This document shows positions 44,730 through 52,797 of a DNA stretch of 64,000 nt, piece by piece; the stretch's first letter is position 1, and each line of letters begins with the position of its first letter. The notes under the pieces are model-generated. The model did not search any database. It worked only from the letters and a program-made list of their open reading frames with translations, and was not told the origin of the DNA. The stretch is from Candidatus Thiodiazotropha sp. CDECU1 (GTDB taxonomy: Bacteria > Pseudomonadota > Gammaproteobacteria > Chromatiales > Chromatiaceae): the NCBI RefSeq assembly GCF_963455295.1, contig NZ_OY734020.1, forward strand, positions 2,790,001-2,854,000. Direction: 5' to 3'. The position numbers were made by a program, and so were the translations under genes.

Positions 44730-44861
44730 CTAAAACAAGAAAAATTGAGATATTAGATAACCAAAACCTGCAATGGCCACGATAATTATCATGGGGACCA
44801 ATTGTTTAAATATTTCAACTATCGCTTTCGTGTTTTCTAAGATTGTGTTTGAAAGCAACAT
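44730..44861 (-). CDS. 43-residue one-pass membrane peptide in an integron cassette
   Basis: The frame starts with ATG at 44861, 2 bases after the core GTTAACC of its cassette, a usual cassette start spacing, and stops with TAG at 44730. It encodes a 19-residue polar N-terminal helix (MLLSNTILENTKAIVEIFKQ) and a hydrophobic span (LVPMIIIVAIAGFGYLISQ). The frame is the only one filling this cassette. No family is recognised. The evidence is position and composition only. Confidence 0.5.
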   Translation of the reverse strand: MLLSNTILENTKAIVEIFKQLVPMIIIVAIAGFGYLISQFFLF

Positions 44862-44863
44862 CA

Positions 44864-44927
44864 GGTTAACCGGCGTGTGTTAGCACGTCGGGACAAAAAC
44901 CGTCCGTTGTTGAACTTTTCCTTAGGC
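44864..44927 (-). repeat. attC-like site of the SnoaL-like cassette
   Basis: On the minus strand it runs from GCCTAAG (44927-44921, containing the TAA stop of the gene) to GTTAACC (44870-44864). AAAGTTCAACAACGGAC near the left core resembles the GTTCAA segment of many attC sites; CGGAC and GTCCCG can pair across the centre. The core GCCTAAG departs by one base from the expected GCCTAAC. Length about 64 bases. Confidence 0.5.
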
Positions 44928-45356
44928 AGGCAGCCTGGAACTGTATTTTTCCATCCACTCTACATACCTTTGCAAAGAATCTGGTGTTATCTCTTCCTCC
45001 AAGGAGGATATCAACTCTCCCTCGAATTCGTACCTTGCTTCACCTTCCACAACGAGATCGGGAGCCCCGGCCAGTTTGTACGTGCAACGCCAATTCCGGG
45101 ATAGTTTATTCCCAACCACAATCGGTTCTGTCAGTGCTTCCAAGGTTCGGGAATCAAATTTACGATCGTTATTCGAAACATCGTTTTTCAAGAAGTTGAG
45201 AATTGCCTCTCGCCCTTCGATACTTGGATCAGGACCTCCCAGGTTCCAGTACCTAGCATTCTTGTCAAAATATGCCTCGAGTCGATCCCAATGATTGTCA
45301 GCCACGCAGGCTTCGAAATCTGCAGCGAAGGAGTTGAAACGGTCGATGGGGCTCAT
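44922..45356 (-). CDS. SnoaL-like/NTF2-like protein, cassette-borne
   Basis: The 144-residue protein is of the SnoaL/NTF2 cone-fold type (FAADFEACVADNHWDRLEAYFDKNARYWNLGGPDPSIEGREAIL; RYEFEGELISSLEEEI; WMEKYSSRLP). It has no signal peptide; function is unknown. The ATG lies 8 bases after GTTAGGC and the stop lies in the next core, both typical for a gene cassette. NTF2-like proteins are common among cassette genes. Confidence 0.8.
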   Translation of the reverse strand: MSPIDRFNSFAADFEACVADNHWDRLEAYFDKNARYWNLGGPDPSIEGREAILNFLKNDVSNNDRKFDSRTLEALTEPIVVGNKLSRNWRCTYKLAGAPDLVVEGEARYEFEGELISSLEEEITPDSLQRYVEWMEKYSSRLPA

Positions 45357-45561
45357 ATTGCTTTGCCTAACAGTATGTCAGACCGGGTCGAGTCAGCATT
45401 CCTGGTATGTGAGGCGTGTTGAGACCTCTTTAAGTCCCAGACAAGGCAAAAAATCAAGCACCTATCCAGACAAGACATCGACCATGGCTTTGAAGTGGCA
45501 GGCCGTGAAAACAGGCTGGAAGGTTGGCAGTTTTTCCCGTGCATCGATGCTCTTCCCATCT

Positions 45562-46065
45562 CTATGTCAAACCATCCTTATAGATAGCAATTTCATCTAC
45601 GTGCCGTTGTCGATTGGGATCTTCGATTGCTTCAATATCACGAAGCTTATCGATATATTTTTCGGGCAATGCATATTCCAGCGCGCCGGTCAGCACATGC
45701 CGCTTATACCAATGATATGGCTTTAAGCTAGGATCGATGGAAGTGGCGTAATAGGTATAGGCAACCAGTGTCTCATTTGTGGAAGCCACGAGCTCAACGG
45801 TTTTTTCCTCATAACCCTGCCCCAACCCCTCTATGCGATCCAACGCAGCCTTGTGTGACTCGGCAATGTGGTAGACGACACCTCTCACAGCATGCCCGTC
45901 GCTCTGGGTTGCAAAGGCATCGCATTTTGCCGAGCCGTCCAGGCTTCTCTTATGAAAACGCAGGTCGTGACCAGACAACAGGGCGGTAGTGACATATTTC
46001 GCCGAAGGCACTCTGCTCAACAGCCGCCTGCTCGACATATTGGATCCATAGGAGAAGTAAAGCAT
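45562..46065 (-). CDS. Gamma-glutamylcyclotransferase-like (AIG2-family) protein
   Basis: The 167-residue protein starts MLYFSYGSNMSSRRLLSR at 46065, the usual start of the family, with the YGSNM substrate loop and a catalytic Glu in DRIEGLGQGYEE. The longer frame to 46248 runs into the apbE gene. These enzymes cleave gamma-glutamyl peptides (such as from glutathione) to 5-oxoproline. It lies 46 bases after apbE in the same direction. The core sequences of an integron cassette are not seen around it. Confidence 0.88.
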   Translation of the reverse strand: MLYFSYGSNMSSRRLLSRVPSAKYVTTALLSGHDLRFHKRSLDGSAKCDAFATQSDGHAVRGVVYHIAESHKAALDRIEGLGQGYEEKTVELVASTNETLVAYTYYATSIDPSLKPYHWYKRHVLTGALEYALPEKYIDKLRDIEAIEDPNRQRHVDEIAIYKDGLT

Positions 46066-46111
46066 CTGATGACTCAACAGAAGATAACCTATTACAGAGT
46101 CTATACCCGGA

Positions 46112-47050
46112 TCAACGCTGTAACCAGAATTTGACCTGTTGTTGTTGGAGAAAATCCTCGGCGTTCTCACCCTGTAACAGGGCCAAGGTAGCCAATATGC
46201 CGGCCTCGGTACAGGTGGAAGCTGCCACGGTAACCGATCGCGGCGCATCCTCTACAGGCCAGCCCGTTTGGGGATTCAATACATGCCCATAGCGTCTACC
46301 CTCATGCAGCAGAAAACGCCGGGCATCGCCACTGGTGGCTAATGCACCCTGGCTTATTTTCAAAAGGGCGGTTGCGGTATCAGGCTGGTTGGGGTCTTCG
46401 ATACCAATAGACCAGGCACCATCCCCACCGCTGCGGCCATTGGTGTTTATATCCCCACCGAAGTTGAGCAGCAGCTTGACGTCACAGAGTCGCTGTAACA
46501 ACAGTAACACCCGGTCAACCGCATACTCCTTGCCGATCCCGCCGAAGTCGATTTCCATCCCTTCAGGCAAGCTGAAACAGGGGCGTGACCAATCCACATG
46601 CTGCCAACCGATTAGAGGCAGCAATGCCTGAACAGCTTTTTCATCAGGGATAGCACTGCCACCGTCGAAGCGCCATACGTGGCGCAGGATCCCTGATGTG
46701 ACATCGAACATGCCGTCGCTGAGTTCCCAGCACTGCTGGGCAAAGTCGAGCAGATGGGCCACCTCGTCGTCCACTGCAACGGCACGACCATGGCTGTTAT
46801 TGATTTGATGGATGATATTGTTTTCACTGTAGCGACTGAACTTCTGTTCAATTCGCCAGGTCTCGTCAGCGGCCGCCTGTAGCAGTCGCCCTGCCAACTG
46901 CCGGTCTTCGGTCTCGATAAACAGTTCACAGGGACTTGCCATGGCCTTGAAGCACCCTCTCCAATAACCGTCTTCCGCTTCCAGGCTGAGTGCGCTTTGT
47001 TGCCTGTTATCTTTTGTATTTGTCGTTGGCCCTGGCGAAGGTTTTTCCAA
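46112..47050 (-). CDS. apbE: ApbE-type FAD:protein FMN transferase
   Basis: ApbE attaches FMN covalently to Thr of exported redox proteins. Motifs include FKAMASPCELFIE, the FAQQCWELSDGMFDVTSG region, EIDFGGIGKEYAVDR (FAD/metal site) and TSGDARRFLLHEGRRYGHVLNPQTGWP (usual TSG.Y.r...G..y.HIidP). The end of DUF3570 overlaps the longest frame, so a start at the TTG at 47050 (AGGA 8 bases upstream; 312 residues) is preferred; other starts are possible. No lipobox or signal peptide is visible. It is part of the TlpA-DUF4266-DUF3570-ApbE set. Confidence 0.88.
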   Translation of the reverse strand: MEKPSPGPTTNTKDNRQQSALSLEAEDGYWRGCFKAMASPCELFIETEDRQLAGRLLQAAADETWRIEQKFSRYSENNIIHQINNSHGRAVAVDDEVAHLLDFAQQCWELSDGMFDVTSGILRHVWRFDGGSAIPDEKAVQALLPLIGWQHVDWSRPCFSLPEGMEIDFGGIGKEYAVDRVLLLLQRLCDVKLLLNFGGDINTNGRSGGDGAWSIGIEDPNQPDTATALLKISQGALATSGDARRFLLHEGRRYGHVLNPQTGWPVEDAPRSVTVAASTCTEAGILATLALLQGENAEDFLQQQQVKFWLQR

Positions 47051-47090
47051 TATGCCGATCCTGACTGGGGAAATGTGATATGAGTCGATG

Positions 47091-48374
47091 TCAGAAATTG
47101 TAGCTGAATTGCAGGATAACCGCCTCCACGTCAGGGAAGAGTTCCAAGTCACTGAGAATACCCGGGGCATCCGCATCCGTGTTGTCGCCACTCTGCAGAT
47201 AGTATTCCAGGCGCAGACTCATCTCTCTTTCATTGGCCAGTTGCATACCATATTTCAGTCCCAGGGTGATCCCGGTCAACTCACCGAGACGGTAGTCGGC
47301 GGAGGCGAACTCCGGCAGGGATGCCCCCTGGCGCAGGAATCTATGGTAGAAATCGGCCTCGCTCTGCAGGTAGTAGCGGAAATGCGGCTCTAAAAAGTGG
47401 CCGCTGTTGAGCATCCAGCGATAACGAACATCAAAGGTGTGCGAGGTGATATCCCAATCATCCCAATAGAGGCGATAGGAGAGATCCAGGATATCCCGGT
47501 TGAAGTGGTGTTTGGCCTGCCAATAGAGACTCTGCTTCAAACGCGAATCGGGGCGCTGCTCATAGAGGTAGTCAACCGGACGGCCGTCACTCCCCACCAC
47601 ACTGAGGATTTTAAAGGGGTCGGTCTGATAACCGCTGGTATCGCTGAGGGAGTAGCTCAACTGCATAACCGTCTGCCGATCGATGACCTGGGTGATGCCG
47701 AAGATCAGATCAACGGTGGTTTTGCTGTCGTCCTCACCGTCGCGGGTCGCCTCGAAGGCCTGGTCGAAACCGGCCTGGCCGCGATCGATGACCATGCTGG
47801 AGAAACCGATGGGGATATCGCCATCGGGGCTGATGGTGTCGTTGGCAATGGAGATTCCGGCATTGACGGTCGTGTTGCGCTTATTGAAATCCCGTGCCAA
47901 AGAGGCGTTAACACTCATGGAGAGGTAGTCATACTCGGCAGAGAAGTTGGCACCGAAACTGGTTTTATAATCCCTATTGATCGGCTGATCCCACTGACTG
48001 CTCAAGGCGACACGAAAATCCTTGAAGGTATCGTCGAGGGGTGTTTCAGCTGCATCAGTGGTATAGACCCCCTCCCCTGATGGACGGGTAAAGGTTTGAG
48101 CTTGATCGCTGGGTGTCGCCCCGTTTGCCGATGCACCGGTCAGGGAATCGAATACCAACTTCAGGTTGAGAAACCGTTCATCGCCGAAATCCCGTTTCGC
48201 CGTGACCACCGGTTCAATAGCACTCACCCGGTCGACTTCGGAATAGAAAAGGATCGCGCTGTCAAAGTCCCAATCCCCCTCCTCCGCTGTAGCATCGGCT
48301 CCCGGTAAACCCAACAAGCTACATGTGGCAGCCGTAAGCGCGGTACGAATCTTTTTCTGTTTTTTCAATTGCAC
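47091..48374 (-). CDS. DUF3570 outer-membrane-like beta-barrel protein
   Basis: The protein has about 427 residues with a signal sequence (KIRTALTAATCSLLGLPGADATA) and alternating beta-strand pattern throughout (FLNLKLVFDSLTGAS, DYLSMSVNASLARDF, LDLSYRLYWDDWDITSHTFDVRY), ending in Phe (LQFSYNF), all typical of a barrel. A GTG at 48374 with GGAGG 6 bases upstream is the best start; TTG at 48380 lies too close to this site. It overlaps the DUF4266 end by 10 bases, whose Gly/Cys codons contain the ribosome site. Function unknown. Confidence 0.8.
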   Translation of the reverse strand: MQLKKQKKIRTALTAATCSLLGLPGADATAEEGDWDFDSAILFYSEVDRVSAIEPVVTAKRDFGDERFLNLKLVFDSLTGASANGATPSDQAQTFTRPSGEGVYTTDAAETPLDDTFKDFRVALSSQWDQPINRDYKTSFGANFSAEYDYLSMSVNASLARDFNKRNTTVNAGISIANDTISPDGDIPIGFSSMVIDRGQAGFDQAFEATRDGEDDSKTTVDLIFGITQVIDRQTVMQLSYSLSDTSGYQTDPFKILSVVGSDGRPVDYLYEQRPDSRLKQSLYWQAKHHFNRDILDLSYRLYWDDWDITSHTFDVRYRWMLNSGHFLEPHFRYYLQSEADFYHRFLRQGASLPEFASADYRLGELTGITLGLKYGMQLANEREMSLRLEYYLQSGDNTDADAPGILSDLELFPDVEAVILQFSYNF

Positions 48375-48595
48375 CCGCAACCTCCACCGGCAAAACTACG
48401 CCCACCACTGGAGGCCTCTTTACTGAAATAGATATGATCATCCAGCCCCGCTTCCACAGGATCGGCGATCAACTGCATCTCAGGCTTTGCCAGTAGATCA
48501 CGTTCCCAGGGTTCAACCCCGAGATTTGCGCAACCACTGAGAAAAATGGTGGCTGGAATCATCAGGGCGGCAACTTTGAGCATGCTGTTACTCAC
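48365..48595 (-). CDS. DUF4266 small lipoprotein with C-terminal GGGCGCN
   Basis: The 76-residue protein has a lipoprotein signal with lipobox LSGC (Cys22), an ANLGVEPWERDLLAKPEMQ segment, a central SKEASSGGRSF, and a C terminus GGGCGCN with two cysteines. The pattern is that of DUF4266, which accompanies DUF3570 and ApbE genes. The C-terminal Cys pair might bind metal or be modified; this is not known to me. The gene's last codons overlap the ribosome site of DUF3570. Confidence 0.8.
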   Translation of the reverse strand: MSNSMLKVAALMIPATIFLSGCANLGVEPWERDLLAKPEMQLIADPVEAGLDDHIYFSKEASSGGRSFAGGGCGCN

Positions 48596-48713
48596 TCCGT
48601 GAAACGGTTACTTGAGAATTAAATGAAAAGGGAGGATTAGAGCAAAAATTCCTTAAACAAATCTTAACTGGCTCGTGCCGCATTCTTACAAGGTAAGAAA
48701 CCACTCTGTCTCT

Positions 48714-49202
48714 CTAGAGTGAATTCAAAACCTTCTTGATCTCCTGTTCCCGCTGCGCTTTTTCGGATTCAAAAAAACCCACGTGAGATTCAAGAATACG
48801 TCCCTGCTCATCGATCAGAAAGGAGGCGGGCATCCCTTTTAAGCCATATTCACTTGCCACCTCACCCTCGGGATCGAACGCCACCGTGAACTCGGCCTCG
48901 GTCTTGGAGAGAAAGGCATCGGCCAGTGCTCGATCCTTGTCGAGATTGACGGCTATAATCACCAAACCCTGCTGTCTGTATCTGTTCTGAATATGGTTCA
49001 TCCAGGGAAAGGATGCCCTGCACGGCACACACCAGGAGGCCCAGAAATCGAGCAGTACCACCTTCCCCCTAAACTCATCGAGTGTGACGGCCATCTCCTC
49101 ACCTTGCAGTGAGAATCCAGGTGCCAGTGGGTAGTCTTCATTGGCCAGTAGGGCGCTGGTAAAGCACAAGCTTACCAAGCACAGATTAATGAATCGTCTC
49201 AT
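48714..49202 (-). CDS. TlpA-like periplasmic thioredoxin
   Basis: The 162-residue protein starts MRRFINLCLVSLCFTSALLA at 49202 as a signal peptide; the upstream frame to 49283 is not needed. The thioredoxin fold has the CVPC site (FWASWCVPCRASFP), the AlkyL hydroperoxide/TlpA-type MTH-like FDPEGEVASEYGLKGMPASFLID block with cis-Pro, and ILESHVGF. It would reduce periplasmic disulfides, for example in the DUF4266 tail or Sco/cytochrome proteins nearby. It lies 118 bases before DUF4266 and 41 after the oxidase-like gene. Confidence 0.9.
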   Translation of the reverse strand: MRRFINLCLVSLCFTSALLANEDYPLAPGFSLQGEEMAVTLDEFRGKVVLLDFWASWCVPCRASFPWMNHIQNRYRQQGLVIIAVNLDKDRALADAFLSKTEAEFTVAFDPEGEVASEYGLKGMPASFLIDEQGRILESHVGFFESEKAQREQEIKKVLNSL

Positions 49203-49243
49203 TGCATATCCGTCGTTGAATCTTATGTAGATTAATTCGTCTG

Positions 49244-50611
49244 TTACGGTCTGGCAGTAACAAAGATACGCAACATGACCCATACGAATATAACCCCGCC
49301 GATGACTGCAAGCAAACCACCTATACCCATCACCCCCATGGCCAACTTGGCGGAAAGTGTATCCAGACCCTGGGCGGCCCCGGCAGTCTTACGTTGGATC
49401 CCCATGGCTCCGGATAGAGCCAAACCGGTAATATGCAGCAGTTGTCCGACACCATAAATCCAAGGCTGCAGTTCTGCCAATCGGCCTTGCACAGGTGGAT
49501 AACCCAGTTTGGGTAACAGCAGATAGGCCAGCCCCATCAGACCCATGGTGACACCCACGATGGAGCCATGATAGTGGGCAGGGATAATGGTGTTGACACC
49601 TGATATGAACAGGGCGATGGCACCGCCGCAAAAGAACAGCAGCATCGACATCCAAAGGCTGCGGCGCAGCGGCCTCGCCTCAGGCCCTGCCCTGTCTGCA
49701 CGCAGCAGGCCAATGAATATCAGCAGCCCAATCGGCGTTACTGCCACGCCACCGCCATACTGCATCAGCTGGGTAAAGGCGGTGCGGGATTCGATGCTCA
49801 CTGTCTGGTGGAGCAGGTAGATCACCGGCACCAGTAACACCGGTGCTATACCCAGAATCAAGAGCCAGAAATACCAGCGGGAATCACCGGGCAGGCTCAC
49901 CCCGCTATGCAGGGCGAGCCACAACCATGCCAGGATAATCAGCTGGGTATAGGCAAACTGCAGGGTGTGTCCAGCCCCCCAGAAAAGATACTCATAGTAG
50001 CTCTGCCCGGCCACATCCGCCGGCATCTGCCACCAGGCCGTCAACAGTGCCGCGAGGGAGACCAGCAGCGCCACGGCGACAGTGAATGCGGCCAGACTCG
50101 GCAGATGGTCACCCCACAAGGCGCCTCGGGTTGAGTGCAAGCCTATCAGCGCCTGCAAGGCGATACCCAGACCGAAGAGTCCCAGCATGATAAAAAACAG
50201 GGGTCTCTGCAGTACCGGTACATAGTTGTTCATCAACGGCGCTCCATCCCCGATAAAGGCGGCCATAGCGACACCCAGGGTACCAATCAGCGCCAAATAA
50301 AAGGCCAGATACTGTAGCCGTATCGACGTGGATCCCGCCTGCGTTGTCAAACACCAAACCAGCCCGGCCATGGCGAGAAACCAGATCAATACAGATTGAT
50401 CCACATGCACCACCAGGGCGGTGCGGAAAAAGTCCACCCAGGGGAAGAAGGACTCGCTGCCGGGGGTGCGCGAGAGCACCAGCAGCAGGGCAAACAACCC
50501 CGCCAGTCCCAACGCCAGCACTCCCAGCTGCAACCATCTCGCGGCCAACGTTCGATGCCCCAATCGAGGCATGACCATGCTGATTACCCGGCTGTCATCG
50601 AGGTTAATCAA
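49244..50611 (-). CDS. Divergent haem-copper-oxidase subunit I-like membrane protein
   Basis: The 455-residue protein has about 12 transmembrane helices. Candidate haem and copper ligands are H69 (VVHVDQSVLIW, low-spin haem), H215 (WGAGHTLQF, helix 6), H268 (YLLHQTV, helix 7) and H346/H348 (IIPAHYHGSIVG, helix 10). Where cytochrome oxidases have a His pair in helix 7, this has His-Gln (269). A TTG start at 50611 has AGGAG 9 bases upstream; ATGs at 50578 and 50572 are alternatives. It diverges from the heme A synthase/Sco genes, which fits an oxidase. No subunit II or III lies nearby. Confidence 0.75.
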   Translation of the reverse strand: MINLDDSRVISMVMPRLGHRTLAARWLQLGVLALGLAGLFALLLVLSRTPGSESFFPWVDFFRTALVVHVDQSVLIWFLAMAGLVWCLTTQAGSTSIRLQYLAFYLALIGTLGVAMAAFIGDGAPLMNNYVPVLQRPLFFIMLGLFGLGIALQALIGLHSTRGALWGDHLPSLAAFTVAVALLVSLAALLTAWWQMPADVAGQSYYEYLFWGAGHTLQFAYTQLIILAWLWLALHSGVSLPGDSRWYFWLLILGIAPVLLVPVIYLLHQTVSIESRTAFTQLMQYGGGVAVTPIGLLIFIGLLRADRAGPEARPLRRSLWMSMLLFFCGGAIALFISGVNTIIPAHYHGSIVGVTMGLMGLAYLLLPKLGYPPVQGRLAELQPWIYGVGQLLHITGLALSGAMGIQRKTAGAAQGLDTLSAKLAMGVMGIGGLLAVIGGVIFVWVMLRIFVTARP

Positions 50612-50758
50612 AATCTAAAACTCCTGTTACCAAGTCGCGCGTTAATTACCCATCAGTTACGTTATTCGCCAGATGCAAGGATCCCGTTATAACCGGTGCG
50701 GCAAGCCGCACCCTACAAAGATTTGCCTTTGGAATGGCTCATATCGTACCTTGGTGTG

Positions 50759-51763
50759 ATGAAAAGACATAACCAATATCGTCTTGCGGTAATCACCTGC
50801 CTACTGGCCTTCTGCGTTATCCTGGTAGGCGCTTATGTGCGCCTTTCAGATGCCGGTCTGGGCTGTCCCGACTGGCCAGGCTGCTACGGCAAGATGGTGG
50901 TGCCGGTGAACGAGACTGCGGTTGAAGCTGCCAACCGTGCCTACGCCGATCGTCCACTGGATCAGGGCAAGGCGTGGAAAGAGATGGTGCATCGCTATCT
51001 GGCGGGCAGTCTGGGACTGGCCATCCTGTTCCTGGCCATCCTAGCCTGGCATGGCCGACGTCATCTCAATCAACCCCTGCTGCTACCCACACTGCTATTG
51101 CTGCTGGTAGTCTTTCAGGCCGCCCTGGGGATGTGGACCGTTACCCTATTGGTAAAACCTGTGATTGTCACAGCCCATCTGCTTGGTGGATTCGCCACAT
51201 TCGTACTGTTGGGTCTGCTGGTACTTAAATTACGCCCAGTCGGCTCTCTACACGCCTTCGACACCTCCCGATCGCTGCGCAGGTGGGTACACTTCTCGCT
51301 CCTGATTCTGTTGTTACAAATCTCACTGGGCGGCTGGACCAGCACCAATTATGCAGCCCTGGCCTGTAGCGAGTTCCCCACCTGCTACGCCGGCTCCTGG
51401 TGGCCCGAGATGGATTTCAGTGAGGCCTTCGTGCTGTGGCGGGGCCTGGGTGTCAATTATGAATTCGGCGTGCTCGACAACAGTGCACGGACCGCCATTC
51501 ACATGACCCATCGGATCGGCGCCTTGATCACTGCACTCACCCTGGGCCTGCTGGTGTGGCGCCTGACACGCCCCGATTCCGCACCCCTATTGAGAAAGCT
51601 GGGGCTCACCCTGCTGTTGCTGTTGGCGCTACAGATCACCCTTGGAATAACCAATGTACTCGGACATCTTCCATTGAGCATCGCAGTAGCCCACAATGGT
51701 GGCGCAGCCCTGTTGCTATTACTTTTGGTAACACTTTTCTGGGTATCGAGAAGATATGAATAA
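50759..51763 (+). CDS. Heme A synthase (COX15/CtaA family)
   Basis: The enzyme converts haem O to haem A by oxidising the C8 methyl group. The 334 residues start MKRHNQYRLAVITCLL at 50759; the longer frame from 50696 lacks support. The family motifs are GAYVRLSDAGLGCPDWPGCYG, KEMVHRYLAGSLGL, TAHLLGGFATF and IHMTHRIGALITAL, with His ligands in four helices. It overlaps the sco start by 8 bases. No cyoE/ctaB gene is in the window. Confidence 0.93.
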   Translation: MKRHNQYRLAVITCLLAFCVILVGAYVRLSDAGLGCPDWPGCYGKMVVPVNETAVEAANRAYADRPLDQGKAWKEMVHRYLAGSLGLAILFLAILAWHGRRHLNQPLLLPTLLLLLVVFQAALGMWTVTLLVKPVIVTAHLLGGFATFVLLGLLVLKLRPVGSLHAFDTSRSLRRWVHFSLLILLLQISLGGWTSTNYAALACSEFPTCYAGSWWPEMDFSEAFVLWRGLGVNYEFGVLDNSARTAIHMTHRIGALITALTLGLLVWRLTRPDSAPLLRKLGLTLLLLLALQITLGITNVLGHLPLSIAVAHNGGAALLLLLLVTLFWVSRRYE

Positions 51764-52439
51764 CACTACAACGAATGCAAACGACCGATCACGCCTAAAC
51801 GCCATACCAATGCTCATCGCCCTCTCTGTGGTTGCAGGGTTGATCGCCTGGTACAGCCTGTCAATGCAGACATCATCCGAATCCGTGGCAGAGCCGGTAA
51901 AATTAGAACAGGGCATGCTGCTGCCTGAATTGAGACCACTCAAGCCTTTTTCTCTCACTACTCACAAAGGTACATCCTTCGATAACCAGAGCCTGCTGGG
52001 TCACTGGACATTCATGAGTTTCGGCTATACCTATTGCCCGGATATCTGCCCCACCACCATGGCCCTGTTTTCGGAGATGCATAATAAAATCCAGACCCAG
52101 GCAAGCACCGAACCCTACCAGGTTACTTTCGTATCGGTGGATCCCGAGCGGGACAGCCTTGAGCGTCTGTCCGAGTATGTGACCTATTTCGATCCCTCCT
52201 TCGTCGGCGCCACCGGTCCGGAAGAGTCTCTGCAAGAACTGACCAAACCCCTGGGCATCCTCTATAAACGGGTCGAGACCGAGGATAGCGCCATGGGCTA
52301 TGTGATGGACCACTCCGCCTCGATTATCCTGGTGGACCCTCAAGGTCAGTTCCATGCCTACTTCAGCCCTCCCCATGACGCCGAAAAGATGGCCCATGAT
52401 TTCATCGCCCTCAGCAGCCAAACGGAAACGGCCCGATAG
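51756..52439 (+). CDS. SCO1/SenC-family copper chaperone
   Basis: The 227-residue thioredoxin-fold protein has an N-terminal membrane anchor (about 15-35, IPMLIALSVVAGLIAWYSLSM), the copper site CPDICPTT and a downstream His (DHSASIILVDPQG). Sco proteins deliver copper to the CuA site or act as thiol reductases in cytochrome oxidase assembly. Overlap with the heme A synthase gene and the following zinc-ribbon gene points to one operon. Confidence 0.93.
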   Translation: MNNTTTNANDRSRLNAIPMLIALSVVAGLIAWYSLSMQTSSESVAEPVKLEQGMLLPELRPLKPFSLTTHKGTSFDNQSLLGHWTFMSFGYTYCPDICPTTMALFSEMHNKIQTQASTEPYQVTFVSVDPERDSLERLSEYVTYFDPSFVGATGPEESLQELTKPLGILYKRVETEDSAMGYVMDHSASIILVDPQGQFHAYFSPPHDAEKMAHDFIALSSQTETAR

Positions 52440-52457
52440 AGCGAAGGAAAGCGGAAT

Positions 52458-52757
52458 ATGAACCAGACAGTCAAGGGTAAATGCTGGCAGTGTGGAAGTG
52501 ACTTGGAGGCGGTGGACTATGGTCGTGAAACCACCTGCCGCTCCTGCGGCAAACCGACACGGGTCTGTCGCAACTGTCGCTGGTATGCACCGAACCGGCC
52601 CAATCAGTGCGAAGAGCCAATGGCGGATCGGGTAATGGATAAAGAGAATGCCAACTTTTGTGGCTACTTCGAACCCACAGAGGAGAGTGCGGGCACTGAC
52701 GCAGATACAACACAAGATGCCTTACGCAAAGCGGCAGAGGATCTGTTCAAGTCCTGA
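52458..52757 (+). CDS. Small zinc-ribbon protein of unknown function
   Basis: The 99-residue protein has several CxxC pairs (CWQCGS, CRSCGKPT, CRNCRWY) and a Cys in NFCGYFE, enough for one or two zinc sites. It is 18 bases after sco in the same direction, so it probably belongs to the oxidase-assembly operon. The acidic tail has no recognised motif. It is cytoplasmic by sequence. The family function is not known to me. Confidence 0.75.
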   Translation: MNQTVKGKCWQCGSDLEAVDYGRETTCRSCGKPTRVCRNCRWYAPNRPNQCEEPMADRVMDKENANFCGYFEPTEESAGTDADTTQDALRKAAEDLFKS

Positions 52758-52797
52758 TCCGTTAGTCTCCTGATCCTGTCAACAGACTCAGGCCGAA

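Larger units (their letters stand above)
42513..45371 (-). mobile_element. Integron cassette-array remnant (three cassettes read on the minus strand)
   Basis: Read on the minus strand, each gene is preceded by a GTT-type core and its stop codon lies in or next to a core ending AAC. These are GTTAGGC (45365-45371) to GCCTAAG (44921-44927) for the SnoaL-like gene, GTTAACC (44864-44870) to CATTAAC (44650-44656) for the 43-residue peptide, and GTTATGCC (44569-44576) to GGCATAAC (43983-43990) for the toxin-antitoxin pair. The last pair is perfectly complementary, as expected of a cassette that was once circular. Intervening sequences form attC-like hairpins. The integrase remnant lies downstream in the same direction, opposite to the usual layout. 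Confidence 0.7.

Noticed and set aside
45562-46065. Gamma-glutamylcyclotransferase gene as a fourth cassette
   Set aside because: No GTT-type core before the start or AAC-type core at the stop. It follows apbE closely in the same direction.
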